A DNA stretch of 64,000 nt from an uncultured Clostridia bacterium. Lineage in GTDB: Bacteria; Bacillota; Clostridia; Oscillospirales; Acutalibacteraceae. The notes under the pieces were generated by a model. That model was not told the DNA's origin. It did no database searches and worked only from the letters and a program-made list of their open reading frames with translations. The translations under genes were made by a program, and so were the position numbers. Location of the stretch: the NCBI GenBank assembly GCA_947623205.1, contig CANQGM010000009.1, positions 1 through 64,000 on the forward strand. The letters run 5' to 3'. Shown in pieces: positions 8,335-17,583 of this stretch (position 1 is the first letter of the stretch; each line of letters starts with the position of its first letter).

Positions 8335-9540
8335 ATGAGGAAAATTCCTTTTTCCCCGCCTGACATTTCACAGGCGGAAATAGACGAAGTAATAAAAGTT
8401 GTAAAATCCGGATGGATAACAACAGGTCCCGAAACAAAGCTGTTTGAAAATAAAATTGCACAGTACTGTCATGTAAACAGGGCGGTTTGCCTTTCTTCTC
8501 AGACATCCTGTGCCGAGCTTACGCTGCGTATTTTGGGAATCGGTCCCGGAGATGAAGTTATTGTTCCCGCATACACCTACACCGCTACGGCATCTATTAT
8601 TTATCATGTCGGGGCAAAGCCTGTAATGATTGACTGCAAATGCGGCAGTTTTGAAATGGACTACGACAAAATGGAAGAAGCAATTAATCATAACACAAAA
8701 GCAATTATTCCCGTTGACCTTGCAGGCGTTATTTGCGACTATGACAGAATTTTTGACGCAGTTGAACGCAAAAAAAACATTTTTACCCCCAAAAACGAAC
8801 TTCAGGAAAAATTCGGACGGGTTATTGTTATGGCTGACAGCGCCCACGCTTTCGGTGCTGAGCGGCATGGAAAAATGTGCGGTGAAATTGCAGACTTTAC
8901 AAATTTCAGCTTTCACGCCGTTAAAAATATGACAACGGCTGAAGGCGGCGCGGCAGTACATAAAGCTCACGACGGCATTGACGAAGAAGATATGTACAAG
9001 CAGTATATGCTTTTATCACTTCACGGACAAACAAAGGACGCTTATCAAAAAGACAAGGTTGCGGCTTGGGAATATGATGTTGTCGATACACAGTACAAAT
9101 GTAATATGACGGATGTTCTCGCCGCTCTCGGAATTGCTCAGCTTTCACGCTACGATAAAATTCTTGAGCGCAGACATGAGCTTATCAGTCTTTACAACAA
9201 GGAATTTAAAGATTTGCCAATTGAGGTGCTTAATCACAGCGATGAAAACCACCGCAGCAGCGGACATCTTTATTTTGTACGCTTTATCGGCAAAGACGCT
9301 GAATATCGTAATAAGTTTTACAATAAGATGGCCGAACACGGAATAATGTGCAATGTTCACTTTAAGCCTCTGCCAATGCTTTCGGCATACAGCAAACGCG
9401 GCTTTAGAATTGAGGATTATCCGAATGCGTATAATATGCATAAAAACCAGCTTACACTGCCAATGAATACAACTCTCAGCGATGATGACGCGTGGTATGT
9501 AATAAAGACATTTAAGCAGTGCATTAACGCATTAAAATAA
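8335..9540 (+). CDS. DegT/DnrJ/EryC1/StrS-family PLP aminotransferase
   Basis: A 401-residue fold-type I PLP enzyme of the sugar aminotransferase family, which transfers an amino group from glutamate to a keto sugar bound to a nucleotide. Visible features are the N-terminal PDISQAEIDEV...SGWITTGPET motif, SSQTSCAELTLRILGIGPGDEVIVP, ADSAHAFGA with the PLP-contacting Asp, and the lysine in FSFHAVKNMTTAEGGA that forms the Schiff base. The ATG at 8335 is preceded by AAGGAG, so an in-frame start at 8314 is less likely. It is followed by its own terminator and has no polysaccharide neighbours, so the sugar substrate cannot be named. WecE/PseC-like roles in surface glycans are possible. Confidence 0.9.
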   Translation: MRKIPFSPPDISQAEIDEVIKVVKSGWITTGPETKLFENKIAQYCHVNRAVCLSSQTSCAELTLRILGIGPGDEVIVPAYTYTATASIIYHVGAKPVMIDCKCGSFEMDYDKMEEAINHNTKAIIPVDLAGVICDYDRIFDAVERKKNIFTPKNELQEKFGRVIVMADSAHAFGAERHGKMCGEIADFTNFSFHAVKNMTTAEGGAAVHKAHDGIDEEDMYKQYMLLSLHGQTKDAYQKDKVAAWEYDVVDTQYKCNMTDVLAALGIAQLSRYDKILERRHELISLYNKEFKDLPIEVLNHSDENHRSSGHLYFVRFIGKDAEYRNKFYNKMAEHGIMCNVHFKPLPMLSAYSKRGFRIEDYPNAYNMHKNQLTLPMNTTLSDDDAWYVIKTFKQCINALK

Positions 9541-9558
9541 TATTTTAATTTCTTTTAG

Positions 9559-9581
9559 GTCCCGTTTTTTCGGGACTTTTT
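9559..9581 (+). terminator. Intrinsic terminator after the DegT-type gene
   Basis: GTCCCG (9559-9564), a T6 loop and CGGGAC (9571-9576), then TTTTT. Confidence 0.85.
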
Positions 9582-9686
9582 ATGTTTTTATTATAAGCTT
9601 TATTGATATTGATAATTATAAATGATAATATGTAAAAAATACATACTGAAAGAATTATTTATAATAGATTAAAAACGGTGATTTTT

Positions 9687-11390
9687 ATGAAATTAAGTTA
9701 TTCCGAAAAACGCGCAGACTGCGCTAAAGGACGGCAAAAACCGGAGCTTGTTATTAAAAACGGAACGGTGGTAAACGTATTTACAAACGAGCTTATTAAA
9801 GCCGATGTTGCAATACAGGACGGCATAATAGTTGGACTTGGCGATTATGACGGCAAAACCGAAATAGACGCGGCAGGCAAGGTGCTTTGTCCCGGATTTA
9901 TTGACGCTCATTTGCACCTTGAGTCTACTCTTGTCAGACCATCCGAGCTTATATTGTGCGCGGCGGCAAGCGGCACAACGACCTTTATAGTAGACCCCCA
10001 CGAGGCGGCAAATGTTTCGGGGACAAAAGGTATAGACTATATTCTAAGTCAGACAGAAGATGTGCCTGCAAACGTATATGTTATGATGCCGTCATGCGTT
10101 CCCGCTGCTCCAATTGAAGACAACGGCTCTGTAATCGACGCGGAAATTATGAAAAAATACCTTGACAATCCGAGAGTCCTCGGTCTTGGCGAGGTTATGG
10201 ATTGTCATTCCGTGATAAGCGGCGATAAATCAATGCTTGACAAACTGAATGTGTTTAAAAATAAAGTGATCGACGGACATTCGGGTTATTTGCACGGCAA
10301 AGACCTTATGTGCTACAAGCTTGCGGGAATTGATACCGACCATGAATGCTGTGATTTTGAAACGGCGATTGAAGAGGCAAGAGCAGGCTTTCAGGTTCTT
10401 ATACGCGAGGGTTCCGCGGCAAAAAATCTTGACGAAATTGTAAGAGGAATTGTTAAAAACAATATTCCGACCCGGCGCTTTTCGTTTTGTACGGATGACA
10501 AGCATATAACAGAAATTAAAGAAAAAGGACACATCAGCTACAATGTACGCCGATCGGTCGAGCTTGGCATATCTCCTGTTGAAGCAATCAAAATGGCTAC
10601 CATCAACGCTTCAAGCGCCTATGGACTTTCACACATCGGAGCAATTGCCCCGGGATATCAGGCTGACATAATTGTTATGTCCGATATTGAAAGTATGAAT
10701 ATTGAGCAGGTGTTTTTTAAAGGAACACCCGTTAATAACCTACGGTTCGGCTCACAGTTGCCGGTTGACAAAAAACTTTTAAACACCGTTAATGTAAAGG
10801 ATTTATCATTAGACTTGTTCAGGCTTCCGATAAAAAATGCGGAACAAACCGTTATTGAGGTAATAAAAAATCAGATATTAACGAAAAAATCAACGGCAAA
10901 TGTCCCGATAAAAGACGGATTATTCCGTGCCGACAGCACATTCAGCAAGATTGCTGTTTTTGAACGTCACCGCGCAACCGGAAAAAAGTGTTTGGGCATT
11001 GTAAAAGGATATGGTATTACAGGCGGAGCAATTGCCTCAACATTTAGCCACGACTCACACAACCTTACCGTAATCGGGGACAATGACAGCGATATGCTTG
11101 CCGCCGCCAAAGCTCTTGAAAAATGCGGCGGCGGATACGCAATTGCCGAAAACGGCGCGGTCATAACTCTTGAACTTCCTATAATGGGACTTATAAGCGA
11201 CCGTCCCCATTCCGAGGTAAATCAAAAACTTGCCCAAATGATAGAAAAGGCCCACAAAATGGGTGTGCCCTACGGAGTAGACCCGTTTGTTGTTATGTCG
11301 TTTCTCGCGCTTACGGTAATACCGGAAATCAGAATTACACCAAGAGGAATTTTTGACGTGCTGAAAAATGAATTTATTAACAACGGGTAA
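9687..11390 (+). CDS. ade: Adenine deaminase
   Basis: A 567-residue amidohydrolase that deaminates adenine to hypoxanthine and ammonia in purine salvage. It shows the N-terminal beta domain (LVIKNGTVVNVFTNE), the metal-binding PGFIDAHLHLEST, VDPHEAANVSG, the central GHSGYLHGKDL and TDDKH metal ligands, and the adenine deaminase C-terminal region (GGAIASTFSHDSHNLTVIGDND; GGGYAIAENG). Length matches bacterial Ade. I chose ATG 9687, five bases after GGTGA; an upstream GTG at 9678 would overlap that site. It is monocistronic and converges on the pfl operon. Confidence 0.95.
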   Translation: MKLSYSEKRADCAKGRQKPELVIKNGTVVNVFTNELIKADVAIQDGIIVGLGDYDGKTEIDAAGKVLCPGFIDAHLHLESTLVRPSELILCAAASGTTTFIVDPHEAANVSGTKGIDYILSQTEDVPANVYVMMPSCVPAAPIEDNGSVIDAEIMKKYLDNPRVLGLGEVMDCHSVISGDKSMLDKLNVFKNKVIDGHSGYLHGKDLMCYKLAGIDTDHECCDFETAIEEARAGFQVLIREGSAAKNLDEIVRGIVKNNIPTRRFSFCTDDKHITEIKEKGHISYNVRRSVELGISPVEAIKMATINASSAYGLSHIGAIAPGYQADIIVMSDIESMNIEQVFFKGTPVNNLRFGSQLPVDKKLLNTVNVKDLSLDLFRLPIKNAEQTVIEVIKNQILTKKSTANVPIKDGLFRADSTFSKIAVFERHRATGKKCLGIVKGYGITGGAIASTFSHDSHNLTVIGDNDSDMLAAAKALEKCGGGYAIAENGAVITLELPIMGLISDRPHSEVNQKLAQMIEKAHKMGVPYGVDPFVVMSFLALTVIPEIRITPRGIFDVLKNEFINNG

Positions 11391-11425
11391 GCACTAATAA
11401 TTTATAATTTATTATTTATAAATGA

Positions 11426-11456
11426 AAAACGCTCAGGCGATGAACCCGAGCGTTTT
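11426..11456. terminator. Bidirectional terminator between ade and the pfl operon
   Basis: AAAACGCTC (11426-11434) pairs with GAGCGTTTT (11448-11456) between converging genes; A- and T-rich flanks suit termination in both directions. Confidence 0.75.
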
Positions 11457-11474
11457 AATTTTACTGTCTGTTAA

Positions 11475-11966
11475 TTATTTTAAAATTATTTTCCAGCTTT
11501 TTGCTAATCTGTCAAGTGAGTACGCCGCGTTTGCAGGACTTGTAGAAGGCAGCTTTACCGCCTCAATACCCGTTTGGGGGTAAATGTACTTATTATACAG
11601 ATTATACGGTGTTGCTCCGTTTACAAAAATTCTGTCAATTTTACTGTTTTGAAGAATTTCCGAAATATCATTTGGCACAACATCACGTATTGAGCTGTCA
11701 CTTGAACCCGTCACGGTGCAGGAGTGTATTACATCCCACACAGCAAGATTATGGCTTAAAATAAGATGTTTTTTCTGTTCAACCGTCTGTGGAATTTCCT
11801 CATTAAACAGCAGGGCAATCAGTTTCCAAAATCTGTTTTGCGGATGTCCGTAAAAAAATCGTGCTTCACGCGATTTTGCGGACGGAAAGCTGCCTAAAAT
11901 AAGCGTTTCGGAATTTTTGTCATACAGCGGAGGTACACAATGTACAAAGCTCTGCGGCTCATTCAT
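11475..11966 (-). CDS. DNA-deoxyinosine (hypoxanthine) glycosylase, UDG superfamily family 6
   Basis: A 163-residue base-excision repair enzyme. The core GSFPSAKSREARFFYGHPQNRFW (split here as GSFPSAKSREARF and FYGHPQNRFW, about residues 26-48) and the later LPSTSPANAAY (about 138-148) match the hypoxanthine-DNA glycosylase branch rather than classical uracil glycosylases. It would remove hypoxanthine formed by adenine deamination in DNA. Its ATG overlaps the pflA stop by four bases (ATGA), so it is translationally coupled as the third gene of pflB-pflA. Why it belongs with pyruvate formate-lyase is not obvious. Confidence 0.85.
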   Translation of the reverse strand: MNEPQSFVHCVPPLYDKNSETLILGSFPSAKSREARFFYGHPQNRFWKLIALLFNEEIPQTVEQKKHLILSHNLAVWDVIHSCTVTGSSDSSIRDVVPNDISEILQNSKIDRIFVNGATPYNLYNKYIYPQTGIEAVKLPSTSPANAAYSLDRLAKSWKIILK

Positions 11967-12697
11967 AATGCCATACCGTCTTCTATAATTTTAAGTGCCT
12001 TTTCGGCATCCTTTTCACTAAGCTGAGGTGTATTGCCGAGCGGGTATTCAATGCCGAGTTTTTCATACTTTGCTTTCCCAAGGGTGTGGTACGGCAGAGT
12101 TTCGATTTTTTCAATATTAGTAAACGATTTTAAAAATGCTCCCAGCGCTGAAAGCTCCTCGCGCTTATCTGTAACTCCGGGTACAATAACGTGCCGCACG
12201 CGCATTTTCACACCTTTTTTATTCAAATATTTTGCAAACGCAAGTATATTTTTGTTTGTCCGCGACGTCAGTTTTTTATGCTCCTCATCATCAATATGCT
12301 TGATGTCGAGCATTACAAGGTCGGTAACATTTAAAAGCACATCTGTCTTTTTAACGAGTTCGGCGTTGTCAGGGTCAAATATAACTCCCGATGTATCAAG
12401 ACAGGTGTTTATATTATTCCGCTTTGCAAGAGTAAAAAGCTCCGTCAGAAAATCAAGCTGAAGCATAGGCTCGCCGCCCGTTGCGGTAAGTCCGCCTGTC
12501 GTATAAAACGGAGCATTGCGAGTGATTTTTTCAATTATTTCTTCAGAGGAATAACGGACTCCGATATTTGTGTTCCACGTGTCGGGGTTGTGGCAATACA
12601 TACAGCGCATAGGACATCCCTGAAAGAACACAACAAAGCGCACGCCGGGACCGTCGACCGTACCGAATGATTCAAATGAATGAATATAGCCAAGCAT
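11963..12697 (-). CDS. pflA: Pyruvate formate-lyase activating enzyme (radical SAM)
   Basis: A 244-residue radical SAM enzyme that binds a 4Fe-4S cluster through CPMRCMYC (CX3CX2C, about residues 29-36) and uses SAM to make the glycyl radical on pyruvate formate-lyase. GYIHSFESFGTVDGPGVRFV at the N-terminus and the TGGEPMLQ and MLDIKHID segments are typical of PflA. The start is ATG 12697 with GGAGGG seven bases upstream; a longer in-frame ORF to 12766 would overlap pflB. It follows its substrate gene pflB by 40 bases. Confidence 0.96.
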   Translation of the reverse strand: MLGYIHSFESFGTVDGPGVRFVVFFQGCPMRCMYCHNPDTWNTNIGVRYSSEEIIEKITRNAPFYTTGGLTATGGEPMLQLDFLTELFTLAKRNNINTCLDTSGVIFDPDNAELVKKTDVLLNVTDLVMLDIKHIDDEEHKKLTSRTNKNILAFAKYLNKKGVKMRVRHVIVPGVTDKREELSALGAFLKSFTNIEKIETLPYHTLGKAKYEKLGIEYPLGNTPQLSEKDAEKALKIIEDGMAL

Positions 12698-12737
12698 AGT
12701 TTCCCTCCGATCCCGCCTTATAAAAGCTGTTTTAAGC

Positions 12738-14966
12738 TTAAATTGAAGAATGGAAAGTTCTTGCAATAACTTCGTCCTGCTGCTCTTTGGTCAGCTTAAT
12801 AAAGTTTACGGCATAGCCCGAAACACGTATTGTAAGCTGCGGATAAAGTTCGGGATGCTTTTGAGCGTCAAGCAAAAGCTCTCTGTCAAAAACATTTACA
12901 TTGAGGTGATAGCCGCCTTTCAGCGTATAACCGTCAAGCAGAGCGACAAGATTGTGATTGCGCTGTTCTTCTGTTTTGCCGAGAGCGGACGGAACAATAG
13001 TAAATGTATTTGAAATGCCGTCCTGAGAATCCATAAACGGAATTTTTGCAACCGAGGCAAGAGAAGCAACCGCTCCGTTTTCATCTCTGCCGTGCATTGG
13101 ATTTGCACCCGGAGCAAACGGCTCGCCAAACTTTCTGCCGTCGGGGGTCGAACCCGTGTTCTTGCCGTATGTTACGTTTGATGTAATTGTAAGAATAGAT
13201 GTTGTGGGAATACCGCCGCGGTAGGTGTGATTTTGACGAAGATATTTTATAAACGTATGCAAAACCTCTTTGGCTATATCGTCAACTCTGTCATCATCGT
13301 TTCCGTATTTTGGAAAGTCCCCTTCGGTGATGTAATCGGTAACGATACCTTTATCATTTCTTACAACTTTAACCTTTGCATATTTAATTGCAGAAAGCGA
13401 ATCGGCAACCACCGAAAATCCTGCAATACCTGTTGCAAACCAGCGTGTAACGTGTTTGTCATGCAAAGCCATCTGTAAGCGTTCGTAGCAGTATTTGTCG
13501 TGCATATAGTGAATTATGTTAAGTGCGTTTACATAGACCTGGGCAAGCCATTTCATCATATCTTTGTATTTAGCCATAACATCGTCATAATCAAGGTAGT
13601 CGCCTTCAACCGCGCAATACTTAGGTCCTACCTGAACGCCCGTTACCTCGTCAACTCCTCCGTTAATTGCGTACAAAAGGCACTTTGCAAGGTTTGCGCG
13701 CGCGCCGAAAAACTGCATTTCCTTACCGATTTTCATTGAAGATACGCAGCAGGCAATTCCGTAATCATCTCCATGCAGCGGACGCATAAGGTCGTCGTTT
13801 TCGTACTGAATTGCGTGGTGCCTGATTGAAATATCAGCACAAAATGATTTAAAGTTTTCCGGAAGCTGCGATGACCATAAAACCGTAAGATTCGGTTCGG
13901 GAGCCGCGCCTATGTTGTTAAGGGTATTAAGGTAACGGAAAGACATCTTTGTAACGAGCGGACGTCCGTCTGTACCTATGCCCCCGATCGACTCGGTAAC
14001 CCATGTAGGGTCGCCTGCAAAAATAGAATTGTATTCCGGAGTACGGGCAAAACGAACCAGTCTGAGTTTCATAATGAATTGGTCTATAATTTCCTGCACT
14101 TCTTTTTCTGTAATTGTTCCCTCCGCAAGGTCACGGTATGCATAAATATCAAGAAATGTTGAAGTTCTTCCCAGGCTCATTGCCGCGCCGTTCTGTTCCT
14201 TAACTGCGGCAAGGTATGCAAAGTAAAGCGCCTGTACCGCCTCTTTAAAGTTTGACGCCGGCTTTGAAATATCGCATCCGTAAATTTCCGCAAGCTGCTT
14301 GAGCATCTGCAAGGCTCTGATCTGCTCCGAAAGCTCTTCGCGCTCGCGGATAACGTCCGAATACATAATTACTCTTGTTGAGTCTTTCTGATTTTGTTTA
14401 TCCTCTATTAAACGGTCAACACCGTAAAGCGCCGCACGGCGGTAGTCGCCTATTATTCTGCCTCTTCCGTAAGCGTCGGGCAAGCCCGTGATAATGTGGT
14501 TGGAACGGCATTTTCTCATTTCGGGGGTATATGCGTCAAACACTCCCGCGTTGTGAGTTTTTCTGTGCTCAGTAAAGAAATCGACCACTTCGGGGTCAAC
14601 CTCATATCCATTTTCTTTGCAGGCCTTTGCCGCCATTCTTATTCCTCCATACGGCTGAAGCGAGCGCTTAAAAGGCTTGTCGGTTTGCAGACCTACGATT
14701 TTTTCTTTGTCCTTATCTATATATGCCGCATCGTGAGAGGTAATTGTAGAAATAATTTTGGTATCCATATCAAGCACGCCGCCTGCTTCGATCTCTTTTT
14801 TTGAGAGTTCAGAGACCTGATCCCACAAATCAAGCGTGTCCTGTGTGGGGCCTTCAAGAAAATCTCCGTTGCCAAAGTAAGGTGTGTAGTTTTTCTGAAT
14901 AAAATTTCTTACGTCAATTTCATTCTCCCAATTGCCGCCGCTAAATTCTCTCCATTCTTCTCTCAC
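12738..14966 (-). CDS. pflB: Formate acetyltransferase (pyruvate formate-lyase)
   Basis: A 742-residue glycyl radical enzyme converting pyruvate and CoA to acetyl-CoA and formate during fermentation. The N-terminal [19 protein letters not shown], active-site double cysteine in [20 protein letters not shown] and C-terminal radical loop RVSGYAVNF are all present, and length matches E. coli PflB (760). It begins at GTG 14966, after AAAGGAGAG. It is the first gene of pflB-pflA-glycosylase and lies directly after a ZTP riboswitch with terminator, so its expression is likely tied to ZTP/ZMP, a signal of 10-formyl-THF shortage, which formate made by this enzyme would relieve. Confidence 0.98.
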   Translation of the reverse strand: MREEWREFSGGNWENEIDVRNFIQKNYTPYFGNGDFLEGPTQDTLDLWDQVSELSKKEIEAGGVLDMDTKIISTITSHDAAYIDKDKEKIVGLQTDKPFKRSLQPYGGIRMAAKACKENGYEVDPEVVDFFTEHRKTHNAGVFDAYTPEMRKCRSNHIITGLPDAYGRGRIIGDYRRAALYGVDRLIEDKQNQKDSTRVIMYSDVIREREELSEQIRALQMLKQLAEIYGCDISKPASNFKEAVQALYFAYLAAVKEQNGAAMSLGRTSTFLDIYAYRDLAEGTITEKEVQEIIDQFIMKLRLVRFARTPEYNSIFAGDPTWVTESIGGIGTDGRPLVTKMSFRYLNTLNNIGAAPEPNLTVLWSSQLPENFKSFCADISIRHHAIQYENDDLMRPLHGDDYGIACCVSSMKIGKEMQFFGARANLAKCLLYAINGGVDEVTGVQVGPKYCAVEGDYLDYDDVMAKYKDMMKWLAQVYVNALNIIHYMHDKYCYERLQMALHDKHVTRWFATGIAGFSVVADSLSAIKYAKVKVVRNDKGIVTDYITEGDFPKYGNDDDRVDDIAKEVLHTFIKYLRQNHTYRGGIPTTSILTITSNVTYGKNTGSTPDGRKFGEPFAPGANPMHGRDENGAVASLASVAKIPFMDSQDGISNTFTIVPSALGKTEEQRNHNLVALLDGYTLKGGYHLNVNVFDRELLLDAQKHPELYPQLTIRVSGYAVNFIKLTKEQQDEVIARTFHSSI

Positions 14967-15001
14967 GCCGATCTCTCCTTTTCGGGTAAAATTTACAAAA
15001 T

Positions 15002-15044
15002 AAAAAAAGCCGACTTAGTCCGGACTTTCGCCCAGACGGTCGGC
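15002..15044 (-). terminator. Terminator in the ZTP riboswitch expression platform
   Basis: On the minus strand GCCGAC (15044-15039) pairs with GTCGGC (15014-15009), then seven T. The 5' arm overlaps the conserved riboswitch 3' domain and pseudoknot strand, so ligand binding and termination exclude each other. Confidence 0.85.
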
Positions 15045-15098
15045 ATATTATTGTTATACTTCACGTGGTTTGTTCCACTGTTCCGTCAGTCATATAAC
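15009..15098 (-). promoter_or_regulatory. ZTP/ZMP riboswitch (pfl motif) controlling pflB
   Basis: Reading leftward: P1 GTTATA (15098-15093) pairs with TATAAC (15058-15053); inside are TGACTGACGG, an AGTGG/CCAC hairpin and GTGAAG. After a short linker comes the conserved GCCGACCGTCTGGGC domain (15044-15030). GACGG (15087-15083) can pair with CCGTC (15039-15035), forming the family's pseudoknot. This is the pfl RNA, first named for its place upstream of pfl genes and later shown to sense ZTP and ZMP. Confidence 0.93.
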
Positions 15099-15104
15099 AC
15101 CATT

Positions 15105-15133
15105 AAAATATCATTTTTAATTTAACTTGTCAA
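15105..15133 (-). promoter_or_regulatory. Promoter of the pflB operon
   Basis: Minus-strand TTGACA (15133-15128), 17 bases, TATTTT (15110-15105). The predicted start falls at about 15098, exactly the first base of riboswitch P1. Confidence 0.7.
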
Positions 15134-15176
15134 GCGTTTTTTTACAATAAAAAATCTTCTGCCATTAGTCACAGTT

Positions 15177-15671
15177 TTAAAACTGTAAATACATTTTTTT
15201 CAGCAATTTTATTCCTGTACCGGTTTTGAAAACTTTTTCCATTGCCGTATGCGCAGCTTTAATACTTGCTCCGTCCTCAAAGAGGTTTACAAGAAAGTCT
15301 GCCTCTACCAGCATTTGATAAGGCAGTGTGTCAATATTTTTATATGTATGATGGTGAGCTATAATGTAGCACACATTTTTTATGAAATCATTATCGCATC
15401 CAAGTGAGGACAAAAGTTTTTCAGCCTGCGCAGGTCCTTCAAGCTCCTGATAAACTCCTGCGCTTGAATTGTACTTTTCTTCACTTACCTTTATGCCTAT
15501 GTCATGCACAATGGCAGTTATTTCAAGCAAATTTTGGTTTTTATCATCAAGGCGTTCACCCTCTCCTATTGTTTTTGCGAATGAAAAAACTTTTAAAAAA
15601 TGGTTTATTCTTCTTAAATCTGTACCATAATAATCTATCATAGCCTCAATTACTTTTCCGCTGTTCATCAT
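15177..15671 (-). CDS. HD-domain metal-dependent phosphohydrolase
   Basis: A 164-residue cytosolic protein with the HD pattern: an early His in RINHFLKVF, the central HDIG (about residue 56), HHH (about 108) and a late Asp in EADF. This metal-binding set is typical of small HD phosphohydrolases acting on nucleotides or phosphate esters; the substrate is unknown. ATG 15671 follows AGAGGAAT; an upstream in-frame ATG at 15689 lies inside the preceding gene. It forms a two-gene leftward unit with the DUF5662 gene. Confidence 0.85.
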   Translation of the reverse strand: MMNSGKVIEAMIDYYGTDLRRINHFLKVFSFAKTIGEGERLDDKNQNLLEITAIVHDIGIKVSEEKYNSSAGVYQELEGPAQAEKLLSSLGCDNDFIKNVCYIIAHHHTYKNIDTLPYQMLVEADFLVNLFEDGASIKAAHTAMEKVFKTGTGIKLLKKMYLQF

Positions 15672-15685
15672 TTTATTCCTCTGTT

Positions 15686-16210
15686 TCATTTCTTCATTTT
15701 CTTTATATAGTCAAAGGTTTCTTTTTCTCCCTTGTCTTTAAGCATTACAAGAAGCTTTTCAAGCAGGGCTTCTGTATTGGGATGCAGTCTGTTCTTGCCC
15801 TTTATTCTTAAAAAATAAATGTACGGGTCACTGTCTTTATAGTTTTTACCGTTATATATTTTGCTTGCGGCAACTCTGTCGCAAAACATTTCAATTACAA
15901 ATCTTACTGGCATTTCAACACTTTCAATGCTTTTTGTCTTTGGATTGTAGTCATTCCAGTATTCATAGTGATGTCGGTTTCTGCCCTTGTGGTGCATCCA
16001 TGCTTTTGAACATCCCAAAACCTCGCGTTCGCGCTCATTTGGACTTCGTGAACCCTGATAATATTTTGCTCCGGGGATAAATTCCGCCGGAGAATACTTT
16101 GATAAGTCGTGTTTTAGTCCCTGCCAGAGTATTCCTGCCTTTGCACAGTGTGCAATCACCTTATGGCGGTGTTTGGTTATTGTAATAAAATGCTTTATCG
16201 GATGCGCCAT
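15686..16210 (-). CDS. DUF5662 family protein
   Basis: A 174-residue soluble, basic protein of unknown function. The His/Trp-rich centre (HDLSKYSPAEF, CSKAWMHHKGRNRHHYEYW, EMPVRFVIEMFCDRVAASK) is the hallmark of the DUF5662 family, common in Clostridia and their phages; the repeated His and Asp hint at a metal centre. It directly precedes the HD phosphohydrolase, so the two may act together. No enzymatic role can be assigned. Confidence 0.8.
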   Translation of the reverse strand: MAHPIKHFITITKHRHKVIAHCAKAGILWQGLKHDLSKYSPAEFIPGAKYYQGSRSPNEREREVLGCSKAWMHHKGRNRHHYEYWNDYNPKTKSIESVEMPVRFVIEMFCDRVAASKIYNGKNYKDSDPYIYFLRIKGKNRLHPNTEALLEKLLVMLKDKGEKETFDYIKKMKK

Positions 16211-16262
16211 TATTAATCACCGTTAATATGTTATCATATTTTTGTATTATTTAAAATATTTA

Positions 16263-16290
16263 TTGCGTTATTTTTAAAAAATGTTATAAT
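16263..16290 (+). promoter_or_regulatory. Promoter of the L,D-transpeptidase gene
   Basis: TTGCGT (16263-16268), 16 bases, TATAAT (16285-16290), 39 bases before ATG 16330. Confidence 0.6.
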
Positions 16291-16329
16291 ATAAAAGTTA
16301 AAAAGTTGTAATATTTGAAAGGGAAAATT

Positions 16330-17532
16330 ATGAGAAAAAATAAGTTTCTTGTTCTTTTCTGTGTAATACTGTCGTTTATGATGGTTCTTTGCGGAATTAC
16401 GGGCGCGCTGAGTTCTGTTTCAATCCAGCCGTCATTGCAGCAATCTGCCAAAACAACCGTGCAGGAAACCACGGCAGGCGCCACCCATACTGTGTATTCA
16501 AAAGAACCTCTTTTAATTGAGGAGGGGAGCGCGAATGTAATTTCACTTACAGAAGAAGAAGAAAAAAATCTGATAAAATGGACAAGCAGCAATGAAAAAA
16601 TTGCAGCGGTTGACAGCGGCGGCAGAGTAGACGCGTTAAAAAAAGGAAAAGCAACTGTAACAGCCGTATTTGCCGACAACAGCAGGTCTGAATACAAGGT
16701 TACGGTTACCGACGCAGAAAAATCTGAATATGACGGATTTTCAACTTGTATAATTGCAAACACCGAAGTTCTGGAAGAAAATAAAAAAAGTAACGCCAAT
16801 AAAAATCTTTATTATATAAAGGTCAACCGCCAAGAAAACTGCGTTACCGTTTACACTTATGACAAAAACGGCAGCTACTCCGTGCCCGTCCGCGCAATGG
16901 TCTGTTCCTGCGGAGAAAACAACGGCACAATTACAGGCGACTTTGACATTTACTTTAAAAACGAATGGCACGCGCTTTATCAGAATGTTTACGGTCACTA
17001 TGTAAGCGGTATTTTGGGAGATTATCTGTTTCATTCCGTACCATATTACACAACAAAGCCCGATGAGCTTGAGGTTGAAGAATTTAACAAACTCGGCACG
17101 TCTGCCTCGCTCGGCTGTGTAAGAATGGCCTGCGCAGACGTTAAATGGATATACGAAAACTGTGCGTACAATACCGAAGTAACCATTTATGACGATGACA
17201 GCGCCGGTCCTCTCGGTAAACCCCCTACAATTAAAATTACCGATAAAAAATGCGGCTGGGACCCTACCGATGACAATGTAAACAATCCGTATTATAACAA
17301 AAAACCCAAAATCAAAGGGGCGGCCGACTGCACAGTTAAGCAAGGAGACAGCTTTTATCCGCTTGGCGGCATCAGCGCTGTTGACACCTGTTTAAATGAT
17401 ATTACCGACAAAATAAAGGTTACAGGCAATGTAGTAACTTCAAGAGAAGGCACATATAAAGTGACATATTATGTTGAGGACGCAATGCACAGAAGTGTAA
17501 AAGCAGATATAACCGTAAAAGTAACAAAATAA
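16330..17532 (+). CDS. L,D-transpeptidase (YkuD) with Ig-like domains
   Basis: A 400-residue exported cell-wall enzyme. After a signal sequence or membrane anchor (residues ~6-27) comes a Big_2-like domain (WTSSNEKIAAVDSGGRVDALKKG, split as WTSSNEKIAAVD and SGGRVDALKKG), then the YkuD domain with HSVPY and the catalytic cysteine motif SLGCVRM (about residues 256-262). The C-terminal ~75 residues resemble a DUF5011-type Ig domain. YkuD enzymes make 3-3 or protein crosslinks in peptidoglycan. ATG 16330 has AAAGGGAA upstream; an in-frame TTG at 16315 is less likely. The gene has its own promoter and terminator. Confidence 0.9.
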   Translation: MRKNKFLVLFCVILSFMMVLCGITGALSSVSIQPSLQQSAKTTVQETTAGATHTVYSKEPLLIEEGSANVISLTEEEEKNLIKWTSSNEKIAAVDSGGRVDALKKGKATVTAVFADNSRSEYKVTVTDAEKSEYDGFSTCIIANTEVLEENKKSNANKNLYYIKVNRQENCVTVYTYDKNGSYSVPVRAMVCSCGENNGTITGDFDIYFKNEWHALYQNVYGHYVSGILGDYLFHSVPYYTTKPDELEVEEFNKLGTSASLGCVRMACADVKWIYENCAYNTEVTIYDDDSAGPLGKPPTIKITDKKCGWDPTDDNVNNPYYNKKPKIKGAADCTVKQGDSFYPLGGISAVDTCLNDITDKIKVTGNVVTSREGTYKVTYYVEDAMHRSVKADITVKVTK

Positions 17533-17536
17533 GTTT

Positions 17537-17575
17537 AAAAACTCCTTTGCAAATATTTGCAAAGGAGTTTTTATA
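17537..17575. terminator. Terminator between L,D-transpeptidase and lipoprotein genes
   Basis: AAAACTCCTTTGCAA (17537-17551) pairs perfectly with TTGCAAAGGAGTTTT (17557-17571), followed by T; it can serve both converging genes. Confidence 0.9.
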
Positions 17576-17583
17576 TAGCTATT

